From positions 23,024 through 87,023 of the forward strand of contig CAVOJV010000058.1 in assembly GCA_963696325.1 (NCBI GenBank): a DNA stretch of 64,000 bases, in the 5' to 3' direction. The notes beneath the pieces were generated by a model. The model worked only from the letters and a program-made list of their open reading frames with translations, was not told the origin of the DNA and made no database searches. A program made the translations under genes and the position numbers. The stretch is from CAVOJV01 sp963696325. Its GTDB lineage: Bacteria > Pseudomonadota > Gammaproteobacteria > Competibacterales > Competibacteraceae. Shown here piece after piece: positions 9,891 through 18,812 of the stretch. Numbering within the stretch: position 1 is the stretch's first letter; each line of letters begins with the position of its first letter.

Positions 9891-11198
9891 ATGGTAAGCC
9901 CGACCGCCGCCGCCTCCAGCGATTTCCTGGTCTTGCTCAAGGATGCCGCCGTCGCCGCCCTCGTGGCGCTGGCCCTGGCCGTCCCTCTGGTGGGGCTGCA
10001 TACCGTGGATCAGGCCGGCGGGCTGGCTATCGAAACCCGCTTCAACTGGGTGGTTATCGCGGTCGTTGGGGTATTCTGCGGGCGCCTGCTGCTGCGGTAT
10101 GTGCTCACTTTACGAGGTCGCCGCGAGCCGCAAAGCGCAGGGGCGTTCGTCCATCTTGGGGCGGTGTTACAGCCCTATGTCAAGTGGCTGACGGTCGCCG
10201 CCCTGCTGGTTGCCTTCGTGCTGCCGTTTCTGCCTTTTTCCAGCCGTTACGTGATCGATCTGGCTACCAGCGTGCTGATTTATGTCATGCTCGGCTGGGG
10301 CCTGAACATCGTTGTCGGGTTGGCGGGATTGCTGGATCTTGGCTATGTGGCCTTTTATGCAGTGGGTGCCTATAGTTACGCCTTGCTCGCGGTGCACTTC
10401 GATCTGTCGTTCTGGATCTGCCTGCCGCTCGCTGGCCTGTTCGCCGCGCTGTTTGGCGTGATGCTGGGGTTTCCCGTCCTGCGCCTGCGGGGCGATTATC
10501 TGGCTATCGTGACCCTCGGTTTCGGTGAGATGATCCGTATCATCCTGCTGAATTGGTACCCGGTCACCAATGGGCCCAATGGCATTTCGGGCATCCCCCG
10601 GCCCTCCTTTTTCGGGTTGCCGTTCGATCGAACCGCGGCAGCAGGCGCCACTAGCTTTCATGAGGTTTTCGGTATTGAGTATGCAAGTACGCACCGGGTG
10701 ATATTTCTGTATTTTCTGATTCTTTGCCTGGCCCTGCTCACCAATGTCTTTACGCTCAGGATTCGCCGGCTGCCGATAGGCCGCGCCTGGGAAGCGCTGC
10801 GCGAGGATGAGATCGCCTGTCGCTCTCTCGGGGTAAACCCGACCAATACCAAGCTGACCGCGTTTGGCATCGGCGCCATGTTTGGGGGGTTTGCCGGTTC
10901 CTTCTTCGCCACCCGACAGGGATTCATCAGCCCGGAGAGTTTCACCTTCATCGAATCGGCCACGATTCTGGCCATCGTGGTGTTAGGTGGCATGGGCAGC
11001 CAGATCGGTATAGTGATTGCCGCCCTGTTTCTGATTTTGCTGCCTGAGCTGGGGCGGGAGTTCGCCCAGTTTCGGATGTTGCTGTTTGGTGCCGCGATGG
11101 TGTTGATCATGATTTGGCGGCCCGGTGGCCTGCTCGCTCGGCGCGAACCCACGCTGCGACTGCACGGGCACGATCCAGCGCGGGCGCCGCCGCCATGA
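9891..11198 (+). CDS. livM: Branched-chain amino-acid ABC transporter permease LivM
   Basis: 435 residues, strongly hydrophobic. Second inner-membrane permease of the high-affinity Leu/Ile/Val-type transporter. The conserved LivM core is clear: MLGWGLNIVVGLAGLLDLG, YVAFYAVGAYSYALL, GFPVLRLRGDYLAIVTLGFG, and the EAA-like loop GRAWEALREDEIACRSLGV, then GGMGSQIGIVIAALFLILLPE. The first 110 residues contain extra hydrophobic segments, as in the long LivM subgroup. It starts 3 nt after livH and its stop overlaps the livG start (ATGA), implying translational coupling. Confidence 0.93.
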   Translation: MVSPTAAASSDFLVLLKDAAVAALVALALAVPLVGLHTVDQAGGLAIETRFNWVVIAVVGVFCGRLLLRYVLTLRGRREPQSAGAFVHLGAVLQPYVKWLTVAALLVAFVLPFLPFSSRYVIDLATSVLIYVMLGWGLNIVVGLAGLLDLGYVAFYAVGAYSYALLAVHFDLSFWICLPLAGLFAALFGVMLGFPVLRLRGDYLAIVTLGFGEMIRIILLNWYPVTNGPNGISGIPRPSFFGLPFDRTAAAGATSFHEVFGIEYASTHRVIFLYFLILCLALLTNVFTLRIRRLPIGRAWEALREDEIACRSLGVNPTNTKLTAFGIGAMFGGFAGSFFATRQGFISPESFTFIESATILAIVVLGGMGSQIGIVIAALFLILLPELGREFAQFRMLLFGAAMVLIMIWRPGGLLARREPTLRLHGHDPARAPPP

Positions 11199-12059
11199 TC
11201 CAGGCAGCCGCCGGTGTATCCCGGTCGTTGCTGACGGTGGAGCATCTGACCATGCGGTTTGGTGGCCTGGTGGCTATCGATGATCTGTCCTTCAGCGCCA
11301 ATCACAGGAGAAATCACGGCGATTATCGGGCCTAACGGGGCGGGCAAGACTACGGTCTTCAATTGCCTTACCGGTTTCTACCGGCCGAGTGTGGGGCGGC
11401 TGACGTTGCATGCCACCCATGGCCCGCTGTATCTGGAGCGTATAGAGGGATACCGTATCTGCCGGGCGGGTGTAGCGCGCACCTTCCAGAATATTCGCCT
11501 GTTTCCGGCGATGACAGTGCTGGAGAACCTGATCATCGCCCAGCATAATCTCTTGATGCGGGCTTCGCTGTTTACCGTTGCAGGTTTGCTGGGACTGTCC
11601 CGTTACCGCAATGCGGAACAGCAGGCCGTGGAGTTCGCGTGTTATTGGCTGGAGCGCGTCAATCTGCTGGCGCAAGCCGACTGGGATGCTGGCAACCTGC
11701 CCTACGGCGCCCAGCGTCGGCTGGAAATCGCTCGAGCCATGTGCACCCGGCCGTTGCTGCTGTGCTTGGATGAGCCGGCGGCCGGCCTGAATCCGCGCGA
11801 ATCGGCGGCACTCAACGCCTTGCTGCAGTCGATCCGTGATCAGGAACATATTGGTATCCTGCTGATTGAACATGATATGAACGTGGTCATGAGCATTTCG
11901 GACCGCATCGTCGTGCTGGATTATGGGCGCAAGATCGCTGAGGGTACCCCCCAAGCCATTCGCAACGATCCCGACGTTATCAAGGCCTATTTGGGCGAAG
12001 AGGAAGACGAGCAATTGCCTCCCGAGGTCGTGGAAGACCTGCAACGACAAGATGACTAG
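11195..12059 (+). pseudogene. livG: Branched-chain amino-acid ABC transporter ATPase LivG, one frameshift
   Basis: The composite of about 287 residues is LivG: LLTVEHLTMRFGGLVAIDDL, Walker A GPNGAGKTTVFNCLTGFY, ARTFQNIRLFPAMTVLENL, signature LPYGAQRRLEIARAM, Walker B LLCLDEPAAGLNP, H-loop EHDMNVVM. A single extra base at about 11304-11306 (between FSANH and GEITAI) splits the frame just before the Walker A motif. Removing it restores the whole protein, so a sequencing error is likely. The ATG at 11195 overlaps the livM stop. It hydrolyses ATP with LivF to drive uptake. Confidence 0.8.
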
Positions 12060-12112
12060 CAGAGCTGAACAGAGGGTTCTGCCACCGTGTATCTGATCGC
12101 CTCTCGTTCCCG

Positions 12113-12823
12113 ATGCTGACGGTAACCGGCTTACACACGTTTTACGGGCGCATCGAGGCCTTGCGAGGTGTGGATCTCATGGTGGCAAGCGGTGAGATCG
12201 TGGCCTTGATCGGCGCCAATGGGGCCGGCAAATCAACGTTGTTGATGACCATTTGTGGTAAACCTCGCGCCGCCCGTGGGCAGATTTTCTTTGGTGACGA
12301 GGACATCACGGCGTTGCCCACCTTCGCGATCGTGCGGCGGGGAATCGCTCAGGTACCCGAAGGGCGGCGGATATTCCCGGCCCTGACCGTGCTGGAAAAC
12401 CTCCAGATGGGAGCTCTCACCGCGGACCCGGCCCATTACGATGACGATCTGCCGCGCATCTTCGAACTATTCCCTAGACTCAAGGAACGGCAACGCCAGC
12501 GCGGTGGCACTCTATCGGGCGGCGAGCAACAGATGCTGGCAATCGCCCGCGCCTTGATGAGCCGCCCACGCCTGCTGCTGCTCGATGAGCCCTCGCTAGG
12601 ACTGGCGCCGCTACTGGTCAAGCAGATTTTCAGGGTGATCAAGGAAATCAACGAGCAACAGAAGATCACCTTGTTTTTAGTGGAACAGAATGCCTATCAC
12701 GCCTTGCGTCTCGCGCACCGCGGTTATGTGATGGCCAACGGGCGCATCGTGATGACGGGGACAGGCATGGAACTGCTGGCCAACAAGGAAATCCGCGCCG
12801 CCTATCTGGAGGGCGGTCATTGA
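12113..12823 (+). CDS. livF: Branched-chain amino-acid ABC transporter ATPase LivF
   Basis: 236 residues, the standard length. Walker A GANGAGKSTLLMTICGKP, EGRRIFPALTVLENL, signature LSGGEQQMLAIARALMSRP, Walker B LLLLDEPSLGLAP, switch region LVEQNAYHALRLAHRGYV. It pairs with LivG as the second nucleotide-binding subunit. It lies 53 bp after livG and directly before the DUF6867-like gene in the same operon. Confidence 0.96.
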   Translation: MLTVTGLHTFYGRIEALRGVDLMVASGEIVALIGANGAGKSTLLMTICGKPRAARGQIFFGDEDITALPTFAIVRRGIAQVPEGRRIFPALTVLENLQMGALTADPAHYDDDLPRIFELFPRLKERQRQRGGTLSGGEQQMLAIARALMSRPRLLLLDEPSLGLAPLLVKQIFRVIKEINEQQKITLFLVEQNAYHALRLAHRGYVMANGRIVMTGTGMELLANKEIRAAYLEGGH

Positions 12824-12845
12824 ATCTTTACGAGAGGGGTTGCGT

Positions 12846-13193
12846 TTGGAGTCATTGCTGGGTACGTCGTTGCAGGTGTATATCGGCTTGACCGTGACCT
12901 TCATGGGAGTTGTCGCCTACCTGGCCGGTCAGGCCATTGCCGATACCTGGCGGCCATTATGGCAGGTATTTCCCAGTTGCTTCCTGCTGGGACTGGTGGC
13001 ACGGTTTTTGATTTATGCGCTGTTTCAGGGCAGCTTGCTGTCGCCTGGGATTCTCGTTGATGTGACCGTGTTGACCATCAGCGGGCTTATCGCCTATCGG
13101 TTCACCCAGGTTACCAAGATGGTCTCTCAATATCCGTGGCTCTACGAGCGTTGTGGGTTGTGGAAGTATGCGGAAAAATCGCCTTCGACCTGA
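12846..13193 (+). CDS. DUF6867-like small membrane protein of the liv operon
   Basis: About 115 residues with three hydrophobic stretches (VYIGLTVTFMGVVAYLAGQA, LLGLVARFLIYALF, LVDVTVLTISGLIAYRF) and the characteristic end RFTQVTKMVSQYPWLYERCG. Its pattern, including TWRPLWQ and the QYxWLYER motif, matches my memory of the DUF6867 family, which recurs between livF and the binding-protein gene of some liv operons. Function unknown; an accessory of the permease is inferred only from position. GAGAGGGG at 12832-12839 fits a TTG start at 12846 better than the TTG at 12840. Confidence 0.7.
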   Translation: MESLLGTSLQVYIGLTVTFMGVVAYLAGQAIADTWRPLWQVFPSCFLLGLVARFLIYALFQGSLLSPGILVDVTVLTISGLIAYRFTQVTKMVSQYPWLYERCGLWKYAEKSPST

Positions 13194-13256
13194 AGATGCT
13201 AAAGTTTAAGCAGTCGTTTTGTCGGTGTGTTCAATGTTGCTTAAGGGGTGAAAAAC

Positions 13257-14357
13257 ATGCGAAAAATTATCATGGGTATGGTCACGTTAATGTTGGCGGC
13301 ATTCGCCGTGGGCGCTTGGGCGGATATCATCATCGCTGTTGCAGGCCCGATGACCGGTCAATACGCTACGTTTGGTGAGCAATTTCGGCGCGGTGCCGAG
13401 ATGGCGGTTGCCGACATCAATGCCAAGGGTGGTATTAAAGGCCAGAAACTAAAGCTTGAGATAGGCGATGACGCTTGCGATCCGAAACAGGCCGTAGCCG
13501 TTGCCAACCAATTGGCGAATAAGCGCGTGGTCTTCGTGGCGGGCCACTTTTGTTCCGGTTCTTCTATTCCCGCCTCCGACGTATACGCCGAGGAGGGAAT
13601 TCTGCAAATCTCACCCGCTTCCACCAATCCTCAGCTGACCGAACGGGGCCTTGAAAACGTGTTCCGCACCTGTGGCCGCGATGATCAGCAGGGCGCCGTA
13701 GCGTCTAAATACATCATGGACCACTTTGCTAAAAAGAACGTCGCCATCCTCCATGACAAGACGGCCTATGGCAAGGGCCTAGCCGACGAGACCAAGAAAC
13801 AGCTTAACGCGCTTGGCAAGAAAGAGACCATGTACGAGGCCTACACCGCCGGCGAAAAGGATTACTCGGCCTTGGTGAGCAAGATGAAGGCTGAGAATAT
13901 CGGACTGATTTATGTCGGTGGCTACCATACCGAGGCTGGACTCATCATCCGCCAGGCGCGCCAGCAGGGTATGGACGCCATTCTCATGTCGGGGGATGCC
14001 CTGGTGACCAACGAGTATTGGGGGATCACCGGTGATGCCGGAGAAGGGACATTGATGACTTTCAGCCCCGATCCCGCTAAAAATCCGGCTGCAAAACCGA
14101 TTGTCGACAAGTTCCTGGCGCAGGGATATAAGCCCGAGGGTTACACTCTATACTTGTATGGGACGATTCAAGCCTTTGCCCAGGCAGTCGAAAAAGCCGG
14201 CTCAACCGATCCTAAAAAGGTTGCCAAAGTCCTGAAGAGCGACAAGTTTGATACCGTGCTCGGCAAGATCGGTTTCGACAAGAAGGGTGATGTAACCGCG
14301 CCCGGTTATGTGGTCTATCGTTGGAGCAAAGGCAATTACGACTACGCGGTCAAGTAA
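13257..14357 (+). CDS. livK: Branched-chain amino-acid ABC transporter substrate-binding protein
   Basis: About 366 residues. The signal peptide MRKIIMGMVTLMLAAFAVG ends at AWA, giving a mature start DIIIAVAGPMTGQYATFGEQ. Typical periplasmic binding fold: AEMAVADINAKGGIKGQKL, DDACDPKQAVAVANQLANK, HFCSGSSIPASDVYAEEG, QISPASTNPQLTERG, YGKGLADETKKQLNALGKKE. The ATG at 13257 is preferred over a GTG at 13248 because AAGGGG at 13243-13248 then has an 8-nt spacing. As the last gene of the cluster it supplies the ligand-capturing part; the exact amino acid cannot be read from the sequence. Confidence 0.93.
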   Translation: MRKIIMGMVTLMLAAFAVGAWADIIIAVAGPMTGQYATFGEQFRRGAEMAVADINAKGGIKGQKLKLEIGDDACDPKQAVAVANQLANKRVVFVAGHFCSGSSIPASDVYAEEGILQISPASTNPQLTERGLENVFRTCGRDDQQGAVASKYIMDHFAKKNVAILHDKTAYGKGLADETKKQLNALGKKETMYEAYTAGEKDYSALVSKMKAENIGLIYVGGYHTEAGLIIRQARQQGMDAILMSGDALVTNEYWGITGDAGEGTLMTFSPDPAKNPAAKPIVDKFLAQGYKPEGYTLYLYGTIQAFAQAVEKAGSTDPKKVAKVLKSDKFDTVLGKIGFDKKGDVTAPGYVVYRWSKGNYDYAVK

Positions 14358-14448
14358 CCCGGCTCCTGCCTGGTAGTGGGTGGTTGGCTGGCAACCGCTC
14401 ACTACCCTCGGTTAGCCAGGTTAGCCATGTTCATGAGTGAGGTGAGCC

Positions 14449-14778
14449 ATGAAACTATCCGAGAAAAGGTGCGTACCTTGCCAGGGCGGTATCCCACCGC
14501 TGAACTTGGAAGAGGCACAAAAGCGCTTGGCGCAAACCCCGGCCTGGAATCTACTCCACGAGGGCACCCGCCTGGAACGCCGTTTTGCCTTCAAGGATTA
14601 TCTTGCGGCTCTGGATTTCGTGAATCGAGTCGGCGCCATCGCCGAGCGCGAAGGCCATCATCCGGATATTTGCTTCGGCTGGGGGTATGCGACGGTCGTG
14701 TACTACACTCACAAGATTGGTGGCCTGCATGAAAATGATTTTGTGATGGCTGCCAAGACCAGCGAAATCTACGTTTGA
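14449..14778 (+). CDS. phhB: Pterin-4a-carbinolamine dehydratase
   Basis: 109 residues. Dehydrates 4a-hydroxytetrahydropterin during aromatic amino-acid hydroxylation or general pterin recycling. The signature is present: FKDYLAALDFVNRVGAIAE, EREGHHPDICFGWGYATV with the catalytic His pair, and THKIGGLHENDFVMAAK. GAGGTG precedes the ATG by 6 nt. No phenylalanine hydroxylase gene is nearby, so its role here is open. It stands alone between the liv operon and clpS. Confidence 0.92.
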   Translation: MKLSEKRCVPCQGGIPPLNLEEAQKRLAQTPAWNLLHEGTRLERRFAFKDYLAALDFVNRVGAIAEREGHHPDICFGWGYATVVYYTHKIGGLHENDFVMAAKTSEIYV

Positions 14779-15115
14779 ACACGTGCATAGCTGCACGGGT
14801 ATTATCATGTTGCCCTGCATGGACTCAGTCTCGGCGGCTTGCTGGCGGAATCCTTAACCGCCTGCTGCCAGACGCAAATCCCCTGGCGCAGAGGGCGGGA
14901 TCAACTTCCCGTCCTCTTACATACAGCATCGCAAATGCCACGAGATCACCGATACATCTTGTCTAGAAGAAACTTCTATGATTACGTATATCTAACAAGG
15001 TGAGCAGGATCTTACGGGGGGGCCAGTATAATCCCATACCGAGAATGCGCTACTGCGCAACACTGCTGTTACAGTTATCCTCGATCCAAAGCTATCTGTA
15101 GATATATTGCTGACG
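14779..15115. other. Gene-free gap between phhB and clpS
   Basis: 337 bp without a supported gene. It contains a short hairpin (CGTGCA/TGCACG, 14782-14797) just after phhB, a stronger stem at 14890-14917, and a TATAAT box at 15027-15032 that could be the clpS -10 element, although no good -35 lies 16-18 bp upstream. No tRNA cloverleaf was recognised. Confidence 0.4.
14890..14917 (+). other. Hairpin in the phhB-clpS gap
   Basis: 11-bp stem (AGAGGGCGGGA with TCCCGTCCTCT, one G-U pair) and a 6-nt loop. No T-run follows, so an intrinsic terminator is not supported; it may be a processed or structural element upstream of clpS. Confidence 0.3.
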
Positions 15116-15436
15116 ATGGAACCCATACATTCTTCAGGTCAAGATCGTGGCCTTACTGTAGAACAGGCGCGTCCCAAGCTTCAGCAGCCGCGTCTTTACA
15201 AAGTCATTCTCTTGAACGACGACTATACTCCTATGGAGTTCGTCGTTCAGATCTTGCAGCATTTCTTCGGCATGAGCCGTGAGAAAGCAACCCAGGTAAT
15301 GCTTCATGTTCATACACGCGGTAAGGGGGTTTGTGGTGTTTATTCTCACGAAATTGCGGAAACCAAGGTTGCGCAAGTCAACGATTTTTCCCGGAGTCAC
15401 CAGCACCCCTTATTGTGTACCATGGAAGAAGCCTGA
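15116..15436 (+). CDS. clpS: ATP-dependent Clp protease adaptor ClpS
   Basis: 106 residues from the ATG at 15116 (an in-frame TTG lies at 15107). N-degron adaptor that delivers proteins with N-terminal Leu/Phe/Tyr/Trp to ClpA. Core motifs: YKVILLNDDYTPMEFVVQIL with the hydrophobic-pocket Asp pair, HFFGMSREKATQVMLHVHTRGK, and GVYSHEIAETKVAQVNDFSR. The flexible N-terminal extension needed to engage ClpA is present. No clear Shine-Dalgarno is visible. It is followed 24 nt later by clpA. Confidence 0.95.
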   Translation: MEPIHSSGQDRGLTVEQARPKLQQPRLYKVILLNDDYTPMEFVVQILQHFFGMSREKATQVMLHVHTRGKGVCGVYSHEIAETKVAQVNDFSRSHQHPLLCTMEEA

Positions 15437-15460
15437 TCATAACGCCGAGAGGTTCAAGCC

Positions 15461-17713
15461 ATGCTGAGCAAGGAACTGGAATTTTCCATCAACCTCGCTT
15501 TCAGAGAGGCGCGCAACCGACGCCACGAATTCATGACCGTGGAGCATCTGCTGCTGGCCTTGCTCGATAATCCCTCGGCCGCGGAAGTACTGAAGGCTTG
15601 TGGGGCAAACCTGGACAAGCTCAAGCGTGACCTGCAGGCTTGCATCAGGGAGAACACGCCAATCCTTGCCCCGGATGATCCCCGCGAGACGCAGCCTACC
15701 TTGGGGTTTCAGCGAGTACTGCAGCGCGCGGTGTTACATGTCCAGTCATCCGGCAATAAAGAGGTCACCGGCGCCAATGTGCTGGTCGCCATTTTTGGCG
15801 AGCAGGAATCTCAGGCGGTATTTTTTCTTAAGCAGCAGGAAATCAACCGCCTGGATGTGGTGAATTACATTTCTCATGGTATTTCCAAGGTGTCTGACGA
15901 TAATGATGTTCCCGCTGGGCCCGACGAAGAGGCTGCAGGGGAAGCTCAGGGTTCCCGTCCCCTGGACAATTTCGCAAGCAATCTCAACGAACTGGCCCGC
16001 CAGGGTCGTATTGATCCGCTGATCGGGCGGCGCAACGAAGTGGAACGCACCGTGCAGATTCTGTGTCGGCGACGTAAGAACAATCCGCTCTTCGTGGGCG
16101 AGGCGGGTGTTGGCAAGACCGCCATTGCCGAGGGTCTGGCCAAACTTATCGTGGACGGGCAGGTCCCGGAAGTACTGGCCAAATCCATTATCTATTCTCT
16201 GGATCTTGGCGCCTTGGTGGCTGGCACCAAGTACCGGGGTGACTTTGAAAAACGCCTCAAAGCCGTGCTTGCCCAGTTGCGCAAGGAGCGCAACGCCATT
16301 TTATTCATCGATGAGATCCATACGTTGATCGGTGCCGGTGCTGCCTCGGGTGGGGTAATGGATGCATCGAATCTCATCAAGCCCATGCTGGCTTCCGGTG
16401 AATTGAAGTGCATCGGTTCGACCACATATCAGGAATATCGCGGGATCTTCGAGAAGGACCGCGCCTTGGCTCGACGCTTTCAGAAAATCGATGTGTCGGA
16501 GCCATCGGTGGAAGAAACCTACCAGATCCTCAAAGGGCTCAAGAGCCGCTTCGAACACCATCATGATGTGAAATACTCATCGAAGGCATTGAGCGCGGCA
16601 GCGGAATTGTCCGCCCGCTACATCAACGACCGCCATCTGCCGGACAAGGCCATCGACGTTATCGATGAGGCCGGCGCCAGCCAGCGACTGCTGCCGCCCT
16701 CCAAGCGTAAGAAGATCGTTGGGGTAGCCGATATTGAGGCCATGATCGCCAAGATGGCGCGCATTCCCCCCAAGAGCGTGTCCCTGTCGGACCGGGATGC
16801 CCTGCGTAATCTGGAACGCGACCTCAAACTGGTGGTATTCGGGCAGGATGAAGCCATTGCTACCCTGGGTAACGCCATCAAGATGTCCAGAGCAGGGTTG
16901 GGTAACGAGCAAAAACCGATCGGTTCCTTTTTGTTTGCAGGGCCAACCGGCGTTGGTAAAACCGAGGTTACGCGCCAGTTGGCCAAGGTGTTAGGCATCG
17001 AACTGTTGCGGTTCGATATGTCCGAGTACATGGAACGGCATACCGTGTCCCGGCTGATTGGTGCTCCGCCCGGCTATGTAGGGTTCGACCAGGGCGGGCT
17101 CCTGACCGATGCCATCCTCAAGCATCCCCATTCGGTGCTGCTGCTGGATGAGGTGGAAAAAGCCCATCCGGATGTCTTTAACCTGCTGCTGCAGGTCATG
17201 GACCATGGCACCCTCACCGACAACAATGGGCGCAAATCGGATTTTCGCAGTGTGATCATCGTCATGACCACCAATGCTGGCGCCGAGCAAATGGATCGGC
17301 CTTCGATCGGCTTCGCCAAGCAGGATCACAGCAGCGATGGCATGGAGGCCATCAAACGCCTGTTTTCTCCGGAATTCCGAAACCGTCTGGATTCGATTAT
17401 TCAATTCAAGCCGCTGAGTCCGGAGACCATTGGTCACGTGGTAGACAAGTTCATCATTGAGCTGGAGGCCCAGTTGGAGCCTAAGGGTGTGACCATTGAA
17501 GTGGATCAGGCTGGCCGGGCCTGGTTGGCAAGGTGTGGCTATGATCCCAAAATGGGTGCGCGACCCATGGCCAGGGTCATTCAGGAGAAGATCAAGAGGC
17601 CCTTGGCCGAGGACCTGTTATTCGGGCGCTTGATAACCGGTGGCCATGTCGTCGTCACCGTGCAAAAAGATGAACTGACCCTGGAAATCAATGAAGAGGA
17701 AGAAATTCATTAA
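15461..17713 (+). CDS. clpA: ATP-dependent Clp protease ATPase subunit ClpA
   Basis: 750 residues, full length. Hexameric AAA+ unfoldase of the ClpAP protease. Order: N-domain (MLSKELEFSINLAFREARNR, residues 1-145) that binds ClpS; AAA-1 with Walker A GEAGVGKTAIAEGLAK and GAGAASGGVMDASNLIKP; AAA-2 with Walker A GPTGVGKTEVTRQLAK, MSEYMERHTVSRLIGAPPGY and LLLDEVEKAHPDVFNLLLQV; and the C-terminal FSPEFRNRLDSIIQF. clpP is not in this window. It converges with infA; a hairpin lies between them. Confidence 0.97.
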   Translation: MLSKELEFSINLAFREARNRRHEFMTVEHLLLALLDNPSAAEVLKACGANLDKLKRDLQACIRENTPILAPDDPRETQPTLGFQRVLQRAVLHVQSSGNKEVTGANVLVAIFGEQESQAVFFLKQQEINRLDVVNYISHGISKVSDDNDVPAGPDEEAAGEAQGSRPLDNFASNLNELARQGRIDPLIGRRNEVERTVQILCRRRKNNPLFVGEAGVGKTAIAEGLAKLIVDGQVPEVLAKSIIYSLDLGALVAGTKYRGDFEKRLKAVLAQLRKERNAILFIDEIHTLIGAGAASGGVMDASNLIKPMLASGELKCIGSTTYQEYRGIFEKDRALARRFQKIDVSEPSVEETYQILKGLKSRFEHHHDVKYSSKALSAAAELSARYINDRHLPDKAIDVIDEAGASQRLLPPSKRKKIVGVADIEAMIAKMARIPPKSVSLSDRDALRNLERDLKLVVFGQDEAIATLGNAIKMSRAGLGNEQKPIGSFLFAGPTGVGKTEVTRQLAKVLGIELLRFDMSEYMERHTVSRLIGAPPGYVGFDQGGLLTDAILKHPHSVLLLDEVEKAHPDVFNLLLQVMDHGTLTDNNGRKSDFRSVIIVMTTNAGAEQMDRPSIGFAKQDHSSDGMEAIKRLFSPEFRNRLDSIIQFKPLSPETIGHVVDKFIIELEAQLEPKGVTIEVDQAGRAWLARCGYDPKMGARPMARVIQEKIKRPLAEDLLFGRLITGGHVVVTVQKDELTLEINEEEEIH

Positions 17714-17748
17714 GCGGATGGAGCGGGCATACAACCTTCGCCGTCACC

Positions 17749-17780
17749 GCAGTCAGTAACCGGGGGAAGTGACTGACTGC
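17749..17780. terminator. Hairpin between convergent clpA and infA
   Basis: Perfect 9-bp inverted repeat GCAGTCAGT/ACTGACTGC with a 14-nt loop in the 90-bp gap between two converging genes. No T-run on either side, so it is at best a weak intrinsic terminator or a Rho-assisted 3' end. Confidence 0.3.
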
Positions 17781-17803
17781 TGGGCTATGGGGCGGGCCCG
17801 CGA

Positions 17804-18022
17804 TTAGCGGCCCCGATAGGTGATACGCCCTTTGCTAAGGTCATAGGGTGTAAGTTCTACCTTGACCTTGTCACCGGTCAGGATACGAATGTAGTGCTTG
17901 CGCATTCGTCCAGAAATGTGGGCCGTGATCACATGACCATTTTCCAATTCCACCCTGAACATGGTGTTGGGCAAGGTGTCGATTACCGTACCCTCCATTT
18001 CAATCTGGTCTTCTTTTGCCAT
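17804..18022 (-). CDS. infA: Translation initiation factor IF-1
   Basis: 72 residues, essentially the universal IF-1: MAKEDQIEMEGTVIDTLPN, MFRVELENGHVITAHISGRM, YIRILTGDKVKVELTPYDLS, GRITYRGR. It binds the ribosomal A site during initiation. The ATG at 18022 is chosen because GAGAGA lies just before it and the family starts with MAKED; longer upstream readings are not conserved. It follows bpt by 70 bp on the same strand, the clpA-infA-bpt-aat arrangement seen in many gammaproteobacteria. Confidence 0.96.
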   Translation of the reverse strand: MAKEDQIEMEGTVIDTLPNTMFRVELENGHVITAHISGRMRKHYIRILTGDKVKVELTPYDLSKGRITYRGR

Positions 18023-18092
18023 TCTCTCTCTCATGTTTAAAAGGAAGCCTTTAAAAATATAGGAATTTGAATGCCGCGGCAAGCTTGAATGG

Positions 18093-18812
18093 TTATCGCA
18101 GCATAGAAATCCAGCGGCCCGCCATAAAAATTTCGTGAGGCTTAAAATTCGCCTTGTAGGCCATTTTCTCCGATTCCCGCACCCAGTAGCCCAGATAAAC
18201 CCACTGCAAACCCTGCCGTCTGGCTTCGGCGATTTGCCACAACACGACCTGGGTGCCGAGGCTGCGTGCGGACTGCTCTGGATCGAAAAAGGTGTAGACA
18301 GCGGACAAGCCATCGTCAAACCGATCGGTAACGGCGACTGCTAAAAGGCGGCTGTCGAGACGAAATTCGTACAATAAGGTAGCGCACCAGTGCGAGGTGA
18401 TGAAGGCCAAATAGCCTTCCGGCGTCGTATTATCCATGCCACCGTCGGCGTGGCGAGCTCTTACGTACCGCTGGAACAACTTGTAATGTTCGGTGTTGAA
18501 GTACGGTGACACCCCTTCGACGGTAAGGTCATGATTTTTATTCCAGGTGCGCCGTTGGACGCGATCCGGCCGAAATGCCAGGACCGGGATTCGCAGCGAG
18601 ATACATTCTTCGCAGCCTGTGCAGTGTGGGCGGTAGACATGGCTACCACTGCGACGAAAACCCAGCTTGGCTAACTGGGCATAAACGCCGTTGTCCACGG
18701 CGCCGGGGTCGGTCACTAAATTGCGGGTCCACCGCCCCGCGAGGTAGCTGCACGGATGCTCGGCCGTAACGAACAGGCGCAGGTTGCGGAATTGATCGCG
18801 TATGCCCATCAT
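18093..18812 (-). CDS. bpt: Aspartate/glutamate leucyltransferase Bpt
   Basis: 239 residues. Transfers Leu from leucyl-tRNA to proteins with N-terminal Asp or Glu, making them ClpS substrates. The fold of the eukaryotic-type arginyltransferase family is evident: EHPCSYLAGRWTRNLVTDP, the Cys-containing region FRRSGSHVYRPHCTGCEECI, YLAFITSHWC, LSAVYTFFDPEQSARSLGTQ, LQWVYLGYWVRESEKMAYKA. Its ATG overlaps the aat stop by 4 nt, so the two transferases are translationally coupled. Confidence 0.94.
   Translation of the reverse strand: MMGIRDQFRNLRLFVTAEHPCSYLAGRWTRNLVTDPGAVDNGVYAQLAKLGFRRSGSHVYRPHCTGCEECISLRIPVLAFRPDRVQRRTWNKNHDLTVEGVSPYFNTEHYKLFQRYVRARHADGGMDNTTPEGYLAFITSHWCATLLYEFRLDSRLLAVAVTDRFDDGLSAVYTFFDPEQSARSLGTQVVLWQIAEARRQGLQWVYLGYWVRESEKMAYKANFKPHEIFMAGRWISMLR

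Noticed and set aside
14779..15115. tRNA or small RNA gene in the phhB-clpS gap
   Set aside because: Hairpins are present but no cloverleaf, CCA end or T-loop pattern was found, and no terminator closes a transcript.
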